DNA of 64,000 bases from Lunularia cruciata (lineage: Eukaryota; Streptophyta; Marchantiopsida; Lunulariales; Lunulariaceae): contig OX419759.1 in the NCBI GenBank assembly GCA_948567375.1, positions 25,211,493-25,275,492 on the forward strand, in the 5' to 3' direction. The translations under genes and the position numbers were made by a program. The notes under the pieces were generated by a model. That model was not told the origin of the DNA. It did not search any database and saw only the letters and a program-made list of their open reading frames with translations. Positions 47,075 through 56,940 of the stretch are shown here, one piece after another (position 1 is the stretch's first letter; each line of letters starts with the position of its first letter).

Positions 47075-47538
47075 TGTGGTACCCACATTTTTTGTTTTTT
47101 TATGGTTAGTACGGTTTAAGAGACAAAGTAAGCACGGAAAAGTTGAATTGCGGACAAAGAAGAGGCAAAAGTAACTTCAGAGTAAAGCCAAAGAAGCTGA
47201 CATCGGATCCGATGATGGAGGTACTCAAAAGAGGTGTACGCCGGAAACAGGCCGAAGATCATCATCTTTGGGTTGGAAAATGCAGGAAAGACGAAGACCG
47301 TTTAACAACCTCTGTACGTTGCAAGAAAGTACATTTGAAGAAACGGCAGGGGCAGAAGAATCATGTCTTGACAGTGACCGGGAGTGCACGCAGAAGAGAG
47401 AAAATCACCGACAAAATTGACTGAAGAATGACTGCGATTTGGGGCAATATAAAATTGCAACTGCACAGGAGGAATTCAAACCCTCTGAGTAAATTCCCAA
47501 TTCCTTTGAGTAGTCGTCCTGCAGTAATGCGTGTCCGG
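47075..47538 (+). repeat. Element J 5' LTR, first 464 bp only
   Basis: This is collinear base by base with 52823-53286, from TGTGGTACCCACATTTTTTG to AGTAATGCGTGTCCGG. After that point the sequence jumps into gag, so about 3.2 kb of LTR including the U3 frame is missing. Confidence 0.9.
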
Positions 47539-47558
47539 AATCAGTAATGCGTGTCCGG
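47521..47558 (+). repeat. 20-bp tandem duplication at the deletion joint
   Basis: CAGTAATGCGTGTCCGG occurs twice in a row (47522-47538 and 47542-47558). The second copy leads into gag. It marks the place where LTR and gag were joined. Confidence 0.85.
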
Positions 47559-49165
47559 GATTTACACCAGCAGATTGGGCAGACTTACGGAATGGCTTCT
47601 TGGAACAATTTTGGGAAGTGGATTATGATACAAGTGTCTTCGCAACACTAAATGATTTGGATCGAGGAAAGAAGGAAAAATTAAGAGATTAATCTGAGCT
47701 GTTCAAGGTCTTATTGAATTGAGTTCCGAAGCAATGCAGGGTGGTGGGGTATTCCGATGCCCAAGCCATTACCTGGTTTCTTGGCGGACTTTCACTAGAG
47801 ATTTGAATCTTTGCCAGGGAGAGAAATGTAACCTCTCTAGACAAAGTCCTCAAACATGTTGCAAAATATGAGGCGGCTCATTTGAACTCATCCAGTAATC
47901 AAAGAAATTGTGAGAAGAAAGGCAAAAAGCCAAGACGAAGAGCTTCACGTAGTACTTCTCCTTCTTTGGAAGAATCCTCCACTTCTTCTAGTTCTTCTTC
48001 AGAATCCGACAAAGAACCCAAGCCGAGAAAAATACAAAGACGTGGGGGAAAGAAGCCTGTAACACCGCCAGTAAAGAATATATCCAAGGCGGATCAAAAG
48101 TTGGAAACTCTGATTAAAGAGTTTGCGGATTTTAAAATTCAGATGATTGGGGCGAAGGACCAAAGAAAACCCATGTCATTTGGACGACCAAATGTATGGT
48201 GCACTACGTGTGGTAAATCCGGCCACACTAATATGGAGTGTTTAACTTGCACAACATTTCCAGTGCAACAAATAGATTGGGTTCATGGATGGGATCAAGG
48301 TGAAGAAGAAGATACGGTATATCAAACCCAAGATACACAGCCTCCATCAAGCCCATCATATCAAGGTCCCAGGTTTGGACCACGGGAGTACAATCCTATT
48401 GTTCCCCCACAAAGACCCCCGATGGGTGGTCAGAATAGACCTCAAAATGTGGCACCGGGTGCTTGTTACAATTGTGGCTCAATGGGACATTGGTCTCCAA
48501 ATTGTCCGGAGCCAAGACGACAAATTGGGTACGTACCTCTTTGTGGGAATTGTAAAGGATCGGGGCACACAGGAAACCAGTGCCCGCAATCACCCAATCC
48601 GAAGCCCCCTGTCAAGTATGTTCAGACTCCTGCTGAGCGTGCTACGCTTCAGGCAAAGGGGGACGCAAACGTCAATTGTATTACCCTTGAGGAAGAAAGG
48701 CCTCAAGCAGGAAGTCCGGCTTGAAAAGGAGATTGGCCGGACCTCAAAATTTTGAAGGTAGAAACTTGCACGGAGAGAAGGAACCGAGTTTCTGAAGAAC
48801 CAAGTATGCCGGCGTCGTCCTCCCGGAAAATGAAAAGACTGCGACCAAAAGCTATTATGTCTACAAAAGAGGAAAAGGTCCTAGCAAAAGCTAAAGCAAA
48901 AGCTTTGCAGAAAGAAATTAAGGAAGCAGTACTACGCACGCGGGAGATGAGTGTGGAGGCGAATATGAAGACGCAAACCCTCGTATTTCCGGCAGATATC
49001 AGGTCTGAAGTAAAAGACTTGATCCAAGCCAAAGTTGGTCAACCCGATGATCATCGGGTCAACCACCTATGCACTCCGGTGACCATCTTCAAGCATCCCA
49101 AAGTTTGCTTTAAACAGGCAAACAACTCAGAACCAAAGCCAAAGACGAAGAAGGTGAAATTGTGA
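47559..49165 (+). pseudogene. Element J gag with three CCHC zinc knuckles
   Basis: The frame opens in mid-gag with FTPADWADLRNGFLEQFW, typical gypsy capsid text, and has stops at about 47690, 47717 and 47807. From 47882 it is open for 280 codons: a Lys/Arg/Ser-rich patch, EEF-ADFKIQMIGAK helix, and three knuckles: WCTTCGKSGHTNMEC, ACYNCGSMGHWSPNC and LCGNCKGSGHTGNQC. A TGA at 48722 is open (TTG) in the sister element at 43.9 kb, so it is a decay stop. The frame goes on with an Ala/Lys-rich helix (AKAKAKALQKEIKEAV) to another TGA at 49163, where the sister has AGG. Gag and protease were thus one frame. Confidence 0.85.
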
Positions 49166-49186
49166 GGAGTCCCACAATACGATATT

Positions 49187-49837
49187 GTGGCAGATATGGC
49201 GTCTACATGTGCAAATGTCACATTAAAGCAATTATGGGAGGACAATAAGCTTTATAAAAAGCAGCTAAGCTCAGCTCTCAAGAAAGTAAGGGCGATGACA
49301 AAGAAGGACCTGCCCGCAATTTATCATATTGAACAGGAAGACTTGGGATCTCTCGAGGTGGATGCGGAGATAGCAGGCTGTATGATTACATCCATACCCA
49401 TTGATTCAGGGTCGGGTGTAAATGTCATGACAGAAGACACTGCACATCGATTGGGGTACACAACATTTGAACCAACACCCCGGATTCTTAAGTTTGCGGA
49501 TCAAACCAGGAGACGGCCCTTGGGCATGCTATCGAATATTACCACGATTATTGGAGGGGTGCCTTTTAAATTAAACTACATTGTGTTAAGACCTGTAACC
49601 AAAACTGGCTACACTCTCTTGATCGGGAGACCCTCGTTGTACAGTGCCCAGGTTATGGTGGATTGGCACCCACAAAAATTACAATTTAAAGACATTTCAT
49701 CTAAAGAACAAAAGCTAGTGACGGTAAGTTGGACGAAGGTTCCTCATCTTGGGGAAACTACTTTGTCAGAAGACAAGGATGAATCTGAAGATTCACGTCG
49801 TCGTCTTTTGAGGACTCCAAAGCCGACGTCCAAGTAA
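49187..49837 (+). pseudogene. Element J retropepsin
   Basis: 216 open codons. The active site reads IPIDSGSGVNVMTE, the flap region GGVPFKLNYIVLRP, and the C-terminal lobe GYTLLIGRPSLYSAQVMVDW. The usual plant gypsy box is D-G/S-G-S-V-N, so the site looks intact. The true start is upstream, continuous with gag. The frame ends at TAA 49835 because of a small indel in the CGTCGTCGT run near 49797; the reading goes on in the next frame with VNYLECYEVEVND. Confidence 0.85.
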
Positions 49838-49842
49838 ATTAT

Positions 49843-50800
49843 TTGGAATGCTACGAGGTAGAAGTCAATGATGAAGACCCATACGACATCGCCTCGGGGG
49901 AACAAGACTTGGAGGAAGGGGGTTTGATGGCAGTACGACTCGGGTTGAGCCAAGTAAGTCACGTAGAAGGTGTCATTAACCCCGATGATTGTCAAGATGT
50001 GGTCTTGACTGAAGAAAAGATTTTAAAAATTTCAAAGACAGTCACCGCAGAGGAGTTGGCAGGATACACTGCACTGTTTATAGAGTTCCAGGATGTATTT
50101 GCCAGGTCTATTGACCAAATGCCGGGAAATCCAGAAGAATTTGGCGAGCACCGGATCCAAGGTGCAGTTCCGGTTCGGCAAAGATAATACGGCCTGAACC
50201 CAAAGTACTCCCTCCTAGTAAAAGATGAAATTGATAAGTACTTAGGGGCCAGAATAATTTTCCCTGTTCTAAGCAGTGAGTGGGTTTCACCCATTGTCAT
50301 TGTTTCAAAGAAGAAGACCGGGAAAATTCGAGTGTGCCAAGATTTTTGCAAATTAAATGCAGTCACCAAAAAGAACCATCATCCTTTACCATTTACAGAC
50401 ACAATTCTGGACCAAGTAGCTGGTCATCCATGCTATAGTTTTCTCGATGGATTTTCAGGGTACAATCAAGTATCCATTCGAGAAGAAGACAAGGACAAAA
50501 CCACATTTACCACTGATTGGGGCACTTTTGCTTACAATCAAATGCCCTTTGGGTTGTGTAATGCTTCTGCTACTTTCCAGAGGATGATGAACTCAATATT
50601 CAAAGATTTTCTGCGTAAATTTGTGGAAGTCTTCATTGATGATTTTTGTGTGTTGGGCAAAGAGATGTACATATAGATTACCTTCGCCAAACCTTTGAAA
50701 GGTGCCGCTTTGCCGGTTTGTCATTACACCCGGAGAAATGCTTCTTTGCAATGAAGGAAGGAATTCTTCTGGGGCATCGGGTGTAAAGCCAAGGAATTGA
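49843..50800 (+). pseudogene. Element J reverse transcriptase
   Basis: After an acidic linker (LEEGGLMAVR) and the pre-RT helix (YTALFIEFQDVFARS), RT proper runs from about 50188. Motifs: SEWVSPIVIVSKKKTGKIRV, DFCKLNAVTKKNHHPLPF, FLDGFSGYNQVSI, TFAYNQMPFGLCNASATFQ and the catalytic FVEVFIDDFCVLGK at about 50621-50660. FIDDF is common in the Athila/Tat branch. A TAA at 50185, a frameshift near 50665 and a TAA near 50784 break it. The thumb continues in the 50802 frame. Confidence 0.9.
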
Positions 50801-50801
50801 A

Positions 50802-52811
50802 GTGGATGTCAAGAAGGTTAAAGTAATTGCAGCTTTGGAATCCTCAAAGAACCTCCAGGAGCTGAGAGCCTTCTTAGGACATGTTGGATACTATAGACGC
50901 TTTGTGTCAAACTATGCAGTGCTTGCTGCACCACTTACAAAGCTTCTAAAGAAATCCAAAGATTATCTATGGGAAGCAACTCAAGAAGAAGCTTTCCAGG
51001 TATTGAAGAAGAAACTGGTTGAAGCACCAGTCATGAGGGCCCCAAATTGGGACGTCCCTTTTCATGTGTATGTGGACACTTTGTCCATGGCCATCGGAGT
51101 TGCCTTAAGTCAAAAGGATGAGAAGAAAAAGGACTACCCGGTGTATTATGCCAGCCGACAACTTTCAATTTCTGAAAAGAACTATTCGACGACTGAAAGA
51201 GAAGCCCTCAGGATGGTGTATGCCTGCAAGAAATTTTGTCACTACCTGTTAGGATATGAATTCGTCTTCTATGTGGACCATTATGCACTGCAACACTTGG
51301 TCAAGAAGGCGGATTTGTCCGGGCAAATTTCACGATGGATCTTGTTGTTACAAGAATTCACATACACTGTACAAGTAAGGAAAGGAGCTTCGCATTCAAA
51401 TGCGGACTTCTTATCTAGGTTGGAAACTCAAGACCAAGATTTGGAAATCGATGATTGGTTTCCTGATGAAGAGCTATATCATTTAATGACGGTGCAAAGT
51501 ACGCAGTATGCGGCAGAATATCATTATTTGCATACATGCTATTGTCTTGAGGGGCTAGATCCGGAACAAAGTGCAGTCTTCCTTTGGAAAATCGGACCGT
51601 ACCAATTAAAACACAACATTTTGTTTAAAATGGGCAAAGATGAGATACTTCGGAGATGCCTGGAAGCATACGAAGTAGGAGGAGTCATCAAATCCTTGCA
51701 TTCAGAAGCATCGGGGGGACATAATGCCCTGAAAAATACAATGAAGAAAATTCTTTTGGCAGGGTATTGGTGGCCTATGATGTATAAAGATACGCATGCC
51801 CATATTCGGAGTTGTGATGCCTGTCAAAGAACAGGGAAACCAACGGCGACTTCCCAGTGGCCTTTGAAACCAATTTTTCCTCTAGCTCCATTTGAAAAAT
51901 GGGGTATTGATTTTGTGGGACCTATTCAACTAGTAACTCGTGTCACAAGGAAGAGGTACATCTTAGTATGTACGCATTATGCCACCAAGATGGTGGAAGC
52001 AAAGGCAACACGAAGAGATGATGCAGAGATAGTAGCAGAATTTTTCTTCCAAAACATCATTTCCCATTATGGGTGTCCTCTGGAATCGGTCAGTGATCGA
52101 GGAACTCATTTTTTGAACTCAATGGTGGAAGCGTTAACCAAATACTTCCAAATTAAGCATCAAAAGACCACGCCTTACAACCCAAAAGCGAATGGACTCA
52201 CGGAGAAAGCCAATGGATTGCTGTGTAAAATTTTAAATAAGGTGACAGTCAATTATGCCTATGATTGGGATACAAAGTTACCTGCAACGTTATGGGCATA
52301 TCGGACAACAAAAAAAATTACTACCAAGCAAACTCCTTATTTTCTGACATACGGATTGCATCCCATATTACCAGTTGAGTTTGAAGTACTGACATATAGA
52401 ATATTTTGCGAAGAACGTTTGTCAAAGGAAGAAAGTCAAGATCTTCGGATCCATCAACTGATGTGGTTGGAAGAGAAAAGGGACGATGCAATGCAAACTA
52501 CAAAGGAAATTCAAGAACAATGGAAAGTTCGGCACGATAAAAGAATCAAACCTGTGACTGTTCAAGAAGGAGATCTGGTATTATTATATGATAATTGCTG
52601 CCTTTTTTTTCCAGCAAAATTACATCTGAGGTGGATGGGACCGTATTGTGTGATGCACATTTATGATAATGGTTCTATTCAACTCGCAGACCTAGATGGC
52701 AATCCTTTTGCAACTCGCGTCAATGGTTGGAGGGTTAGAAAATATTGGACCCCAAACCCGACTTTGTATAAAAACCCGGTTGTCAGTGTTCACGGGGACG
52801 CTCACATTTGA
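50802..52811 (+). CDS. Element J RNase H and integrase, open frame of 669 codons
   Basis: This is the longest intact frame in the window. It starts in the RT connection (LRAFLGHVGYYRRFVSNYA), then RNase H (FHVYVDTLSMAIGVALSQ, YASRQLSISEKNYSTTEREAL, FYVDHYALQHL, HSNADFLSRL). Integrase has the HHCC box (LHSEASGGH and CDACQRTGK), the DDE triad (WGIDFVGPI, SVSDRGTHF, YNPKANGLTEKANG), and the tail HLRWMGPYCVMHIYDNGSIQ with VNGWRVRKYW, as in Athila/Tat elements. No chromodomain is present. It is not a separate gene: the ATG is internal to a broken pol frame. RNase H and integrase catalytic residues look intact. TGA at 52809 ends pol within the polypurine tract. Confidence 0.9.
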   Translation: MDVKKVKVIAALESSKNLQELRAFLGHVGYYRRFVSNYAVLAAPLTKLLKKSKDYLWEATQEEAFQVLKKKLVEAPVMRAPNWDVPFHVYVDTLSMAIGVALSQKDEKKKDYPVYYASRQLSISEKNYSTTEREALRMVYACKKFCHYLLGYEFVFYVDHYALQHLVKKADLSGQISRWILLLQEFTYTVQVRKGASHSNADFLSRLETQDQDLEIDDWFPDEELYHLMTVQSTQYAAEYHYLHTCYCLEGLDPEQSAVFLWKIGPYQLKHNILFKMGKDEILRRCLEAYEVGGVIKSLHSEASGGHNALKNTMKKILLAGYWWPMMYKDTHAHIRSCDACQRTGKPTATSQWPLKPIFPLAPFEKWGIDFVGPIQLVTRVTRKRYILVCTHYATKMVEAKATRRDDAEIVAEFFFQNIISHYGCPLESVSDRGTHFLNSMVEALTKYFQIKHQKTTPYNPKANGLTEKANGLLCKILNKVTVNYAYDWDTKLPATLWAYRTTKKITTKQTPYFLTYGLHPILPVEFEVLTYRIFCEERLSKEESQDLRIHQLMWLEEKRDDAMQTTKEIQEQWKVRHDKRIKPVTVQEGDLVLLYDNCCLFFPAKLHLRWMGPYCVMHIYDNGSIQLADLDGNPFATRVNGWRVRKYWTPNPTLYKNPVVSVHGDAHI

Positions 52812-52822
52812 GGGAGGTGGTA
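52806..52822 (+). other. Element J polypurine tract
   Basis: TTTGAGGGAGGTGGTA directly precedes the LTR start TGTGGTACC at 52823 and overlaps the pol stop codon. Confidence 0.8.
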
Positions 52823-53195
52823 TGTGGTACCCACATTTTTTGTTTTTTTATGGTTAGTAGGGTTTAAGAGACAAAGTAAGCACGGAAAAGTCAAATTGCG
52901 GACAAAGAAGAGGCGAAAGTAACTTTGGAGGAAAGCCGAAGAAGCTGACATCGGATCCGATGATGGAAGTACTTGGAAGAGGTTTACGCCGGAAACAGGC
53001 CAAAGATCATCGTCTTTGGGTTGGAAAACACAGGAAGGACAAAGACCGTTTAACAACCTCTGTACGTGGCAAGAAAGTACATTTCAAGAAACAGCAAGGG
53101 CAAAAGAATCATGTCTTGATAGTGACCGGGAGTGCACGCAGAAGAGAGAAAATCACCAATGAAATTGATTGAAGAATGACTGCAATTTGGGGCAA

Positions 53196-53202
53196 TATAA
53201 AA
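53196..53202 (+). promoter_or_regulatory. TATA-like box upstream of the U3 frame
   Basis: CAATATAAAATTGC is kept in the 5' LTR remnant of the same element (near 47449) and in the copy at 21766-25497. The spacing to the U3 ATG is 193 bp. I infer a possible separate promoter. Confidence 0.4.
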
Positions 53203-53388
53203 TTGCGACTGCGCAGGAGGAATTCAAACCCTCTGAGTAAATTCCCAATTCCTTTGAGTAGTCATCCTGCAGTAATGCATGTCTGGAAGGCCGTCGAGAG
53301 TGAAATTTTCCAAAACCCTGAGGGAGTTAGAGTGTCTTGTCTAGGAGAGGGTTTGATTTTCCAACAGCGTAGAACGAAAGAACAAATC

Positions 53389-55722
53389 ATGGCAAAGAGG
53401 GTGGCCAACACGCTGGCTGTGAGAGATTTTGCAATTCGAAGAGTAGATGTAGTAGCTAGGATCAAAGTCTTGGTTAGACTTCGTATCAACTTTTTAGCAT
53501 GGAACTGGAATTTCAGTTTTCCGAGAGTGATGGTAGAGATCGCTGCTAGTAATTGTGAAGAGGGTCCCGAAGTAGAGGGGAAGAGAGGCAATCCGGCTTG
53601 ATGGACTAAGTCGGATTGGAAGTTAGTCCTGGGGAGAGAAGCAAGAGAGTCGACAGGGATCACCTTCTATCAAAAGTGTGATGCTACAGAGGAGACGGCA
53701 GAGATTTGCAATTCGTTTTTCGCTCCACGAACTACAAATGGTTACAAAGTGGAATCTTATCGGGACCCGATCCGAAGAAGTATCATGGGGGTGATGATGG
53801 CCATGTTCAAGCCGGAGCAAACGACCTATGTAACCATGCAGTAGGCAGTCTTCTTCCATCAGATGTTTGCAGGAGTACCAGTGAATTGGGCGAAGTGCTT
53901 CCATCACCGAACAAGGCAGATGGTGGTGAATTGGAGAACGGGCTCGCCACCGCATTATTTTGCACCTTTCACGGCTCATTTCTACTTTGGGCTGAACTTA
54001 CTGTCCAAAGACGAGCGTCATTGTATGGTCTCACACATGCACCCCGATTTGAGGCGGGAAGCGGACAAAGAGGAGCGATAGTATATGCTTCATCTACGAG
54101 TGAATGATGAATACTTTGCAAGGAGGGGACAGTGGAAGATCGAAGATGTTGCCAGTCCAAAGACAAAGAAGCGAAGTAAACCCAAAGAAGCCAAATCATC
54201 GCCCATCCCACGCAAGACTCAGAGGCTGATGTTGAAGACCACTAAAATTGTCAGAGGGGCATCATCGGAGTCGGAATCTGATGAAGAAACTGAGTTGCAG
54301 GAAGAAGACTCGGAAGAAGAAGAGCTCACCTTGAAAAGTGAGGAGTCTGGGAGCGACAGTGAGGGTGAACCCAAAGTCCAGCAATCGGTGGTGGTAAGTG
54401 AGGCTGGTGAGGCAATGATGGAGAACAAGCCAAAACCCAAAGCAAAGAAGGAGTATCCCGCGGGGCCGAGTTCAAGAGGCCAAGACGAAGATAGTGCCGA
54501 CACTATGAAGATACAAAGATTGCAACTTCAAATGAAGGAGCCGATGATGCAGGAGAAGACTCCAGACGAAGGTGGCAATGAAGAAGAAAATTTTGCGGGA
54601 TAGCATATTTGACGAGGGTGGTCACACCTTTGCTCAAGCTATTGAAAGAACATCGTATGGGAATTGCCCAAGATCGAGTGAAAGGGATGAATGAGCTATA
54701 GGTGGTGAAGCATCTGTTGAAGGAAGTGCAGGAGCTGTAGGAGCATCAAGTCCAAAGAAGTGCGGAAATTGAAGATCTTTGGAGGGAGGAAGACTTGAGG
54801 AAGGAGATGCTGAGCTTGATACAAGGAAGATGCGCAGAGAAGGAGAAGGAATTGCAGACACAAGCCGGGGAATTGAAGGAGCAGGCGATGTGGCTCAGCA
54901 AGATGAAGGAGGAAGTGAGTGATGTGCACATCGAAAATGTTCAGCTGAAGGCGATGACCATCGTGATGGAGCAGGAGTTGGATAGCTTGAAGAAGAGTGC
55001 CGCAACAAAAGATCAAGCATGGCAGAGAGAGCTGGCGGCCAGACAAGAAGAAGAGGAACGACTACGAGAACTTGTTAGAAGTGTGGAATTGTAGAGTATG
55101 CAGTATGCAAAGGAGAAGAAGATGCTTGCTGCAAGAATACAAAGACGAGTTGGAGATGTATCAATCGGAGTTGAAGGTGGAACATTCTCGAGGATACGCA
55201 TTGGAATCAGTAGGGGACATTGCAGGGAAATTATGAGCAATCTTAAGCACGGAGGCTAAAGGGAGATTGGAAGAATCTCATCTGCATGAGTTGAAGTTAC
55301 TTGTGCAGGAGACTCGGAAGCAAAGAGCCAAGGACATGGATATGAATACCTTGCTAATTCGGTTGAGAGAACGCATAGATAGAAAAATGTTGGAGGTAGA
55401 AAATAATGTTAGTCTTAGGCTAGATTTAGTCAATTCAGAGTTAGAGAAAATTTGGACTAGTGTGATAGTGGAGAAGAAACCCGATGTTGCAGAAGTAGGA
55501 ACTCAAGTGTCATCGGACTTGAGAATTGACACATTAGAGAAGAGTGGGTCGGGAAATAAGAGTGTAGATAGAGTAAACCAGAATTCAATTGAAGATTGTA
55601 GTGAAGAAGTTGTAGAATTAGTAAAGAAATTAGTAGAATCAGTCATACCCAAAGAAGGTGAAATAGCAAGAAGATCATCGGGTTTGGAAGCCGATGATGA
55701 GGTCAACATTGGATTGAGATAG
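53389..55722 (+). pseudogene. Family-B U3 protein relic of element J
   Basis: The frame starts MAKRVANTLAVRDFAIRR. Head: ARIKVLVRLRINFLAWNWNF, SFPRVMVEIAA, EGKRGNPA with a TGA where the 33-kb copy has TGC, KVESYRDPIRRSIMG, VFFHQMFAGVPVNWAKCF, FAPFTAHFYFGLNLL and HCMVSHMHPDLRREAD. Middle: basic PKTKKRSKPKEAK, then strongly acidic Glu/Ser/Asp-rich residues (54085-54603). Tail: coiled coil (54795-55094 and 55267-55722), including QAWQRELAARQEEEERLREL and LHELKLLVQETRKQ, ending DDEVNIGLR. The full frame would be near 780 codons; I count roughly eight breaks. Family and function unknown. It is transcribed, if at all, as the last gene of the element RNA. Confidence 0.8.
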
Positions 55723-55841
55723 AAGTCAATTCTAAGATAGGAAAGGGCAGATATGAAGAGATAGATTGTCACTTAGGATTTGTAGGTAGAAGAGATGTTA
55801 GGAAGCGGTGCTTAGGTAGGCAAGTCTGCCATTTGCCTCAG

Positions 55842-55848
55842 TATTTAA
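55842..55848 (+). promoter_or_regulatory. Conserved TATTTAA box, presumed element promoter
   Basis: CAGTATTTAAGTGGAACATTC lies 120 bp after the U3 frame stop and 677 bp before the LTR end. Both spacings are kept within a few bases in all comparable copies. It probably fixes the start of R about 30 bp downstream. Confidence 0.55.
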
Positions 55849-56524
55849 GTGGAACATTCGCAGTACGATGTTATTCAGTATTCAACTTTCTGAAGATAGA
55901 TAAAGCAAAGTGTTGTTCTCAGTACTCGTCGCTTAAGCTTAATTCCGATTGTCAATTTTGTGTTTGTGTTTGTGAGTGTGTGGAGAATTCTGAAGAGCAA
56001 GTCACTGTGTTTGTGGATGTTGGAATCTGCAGCCTTGATCTTCATTCTGTGTGTTTGATCCTGAGTGAAGTGTATCGGAGCAACGCCTTGACAGAATTGA
56101 GAGGAATTGTAGTGTTGGTAGTATTCTGCATTTGTGAGTGCAGTACGAAGTTGATGTGAAGCAATTTTGGTCAAGGAAGTTGTGCCTTCAGTGGAGGGGT
56201 GGAACACAATTCTGAGGCAAAATTGGTCTTCACAGTGAAGTGCCGTCTTCGGGAGAATCTGAATCATCACAATCAAGAGTCGTTTGGACAGAATTTACTA
56301 TGATGTGATTATGTGTGCATATTGTGACAAGTTGTCAAGATTGTGAGCTTCTTACTCTCTTCTGGGTGTAGTTTCTACCTAAGAGATTAAAGAAGCAATC
56401 AAGAAGAACTGCAATTGTGACTTTTGACTTTGTATTTGACCAATTTTGGATAGTATCTCTACGGGAACAAACTTTATTCACCCGATTACCGCAAAAGTGA
56501 TATTTGTCGGGTTGTCACAATCAA

Positions 56525-56936
56525 TAACTACCACGATGTACCGATTGTTCCTTGGGGTTCTATTGAGAGGACCTACAAAATCAATTCCCCACTTCTCAAA
56601 AGGTCCTAGCAATGGAATTGATCTAAGTGGTGGAGTGGATGTAGACTTTCTAGCAAAAGCTTGACAAACATGACAATTTTTGCGATAATCAAGACAATCC
56701 TTGAAAATCCCTCTCCAATGGTAAGCTGCATCTAGAATCTTGAAAGCAATCACCTTTCTTGCAAAGTGTCCTCCACATACTAAACCTTCTTGAAACTCCT
56801 TTATGAGTAGGATAGACTCTTCCTTACCCACTGCTCTTTGAAGTAGACTATCAACTCCTTGGTGAAAAAGAATATCCTCCACCATTGTGTAAGGTCTAGA
56901 TCTTGTTGCAAGGGCCTTTCTCTCCCTAGCATGCAT
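56525..56936 (-). pseudogene. Element K integrase, zinc box and first part of core
   Basis: On the minus strand the frame reads LLIKEFQEGLVCGGHFARK, where the first zinc-binding His of the HHCC box appears replaced by Gln, then DYRKNCHVCQAF with both cysteines, and FEKWGIDFVGPL (first catalytic Asp). It is cut by element J after RYIVVVID and continues at 47069. A TGA/TAG at about 56940 separates it from RNase H. Confidence 0.8.
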
Positions 56937-56940
56937 CCTA

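Larger units (their letters stand above)
52823..56519 (+). repeat. Element J 3' LTR, 3697 bp, carrying a gene-sized frame
   Basis: It runs from TGTGGTACCCACATTTTTTG to GGGTTGTCACA. The layout is: 370 bp leader, TATAAAA box, ATG of the U3 frame after another 193 bp, frame to 55722, TATTTAA at 55842, then 677 bp of presumed R and U5. Such a U3 of about 3 kb is very long for a plant LTR. Confidence 0.9.
47070..56524 (+). mobile_element. Element J: Tat/Athila-like gypsy with 3.7-kb LTR, TSD ATCAA
   Basis: The element proper is 47075-56519 (9445 bp), flanked by ATCAA at 47070-47074 and 56520-56524. The 3' LTR is complete (52823-56519); the 5' LTR keeps only its first 464 bp because of a deletion that also removed the primer-binding site and the gag start. 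Gag with three zinc knuckles, protease, RT, RNase H and integrase follow in one direction with few breaks. It is the best-preserved element in the window and reveals the full structure of family B. Confidence 0.95.

Noticed and set aside
48703-49032. Minus-strand frames over element J gag
   Set aside because: They are shadows of the sense gag frame, which has clear zinc knuckles and a match to the sister element.
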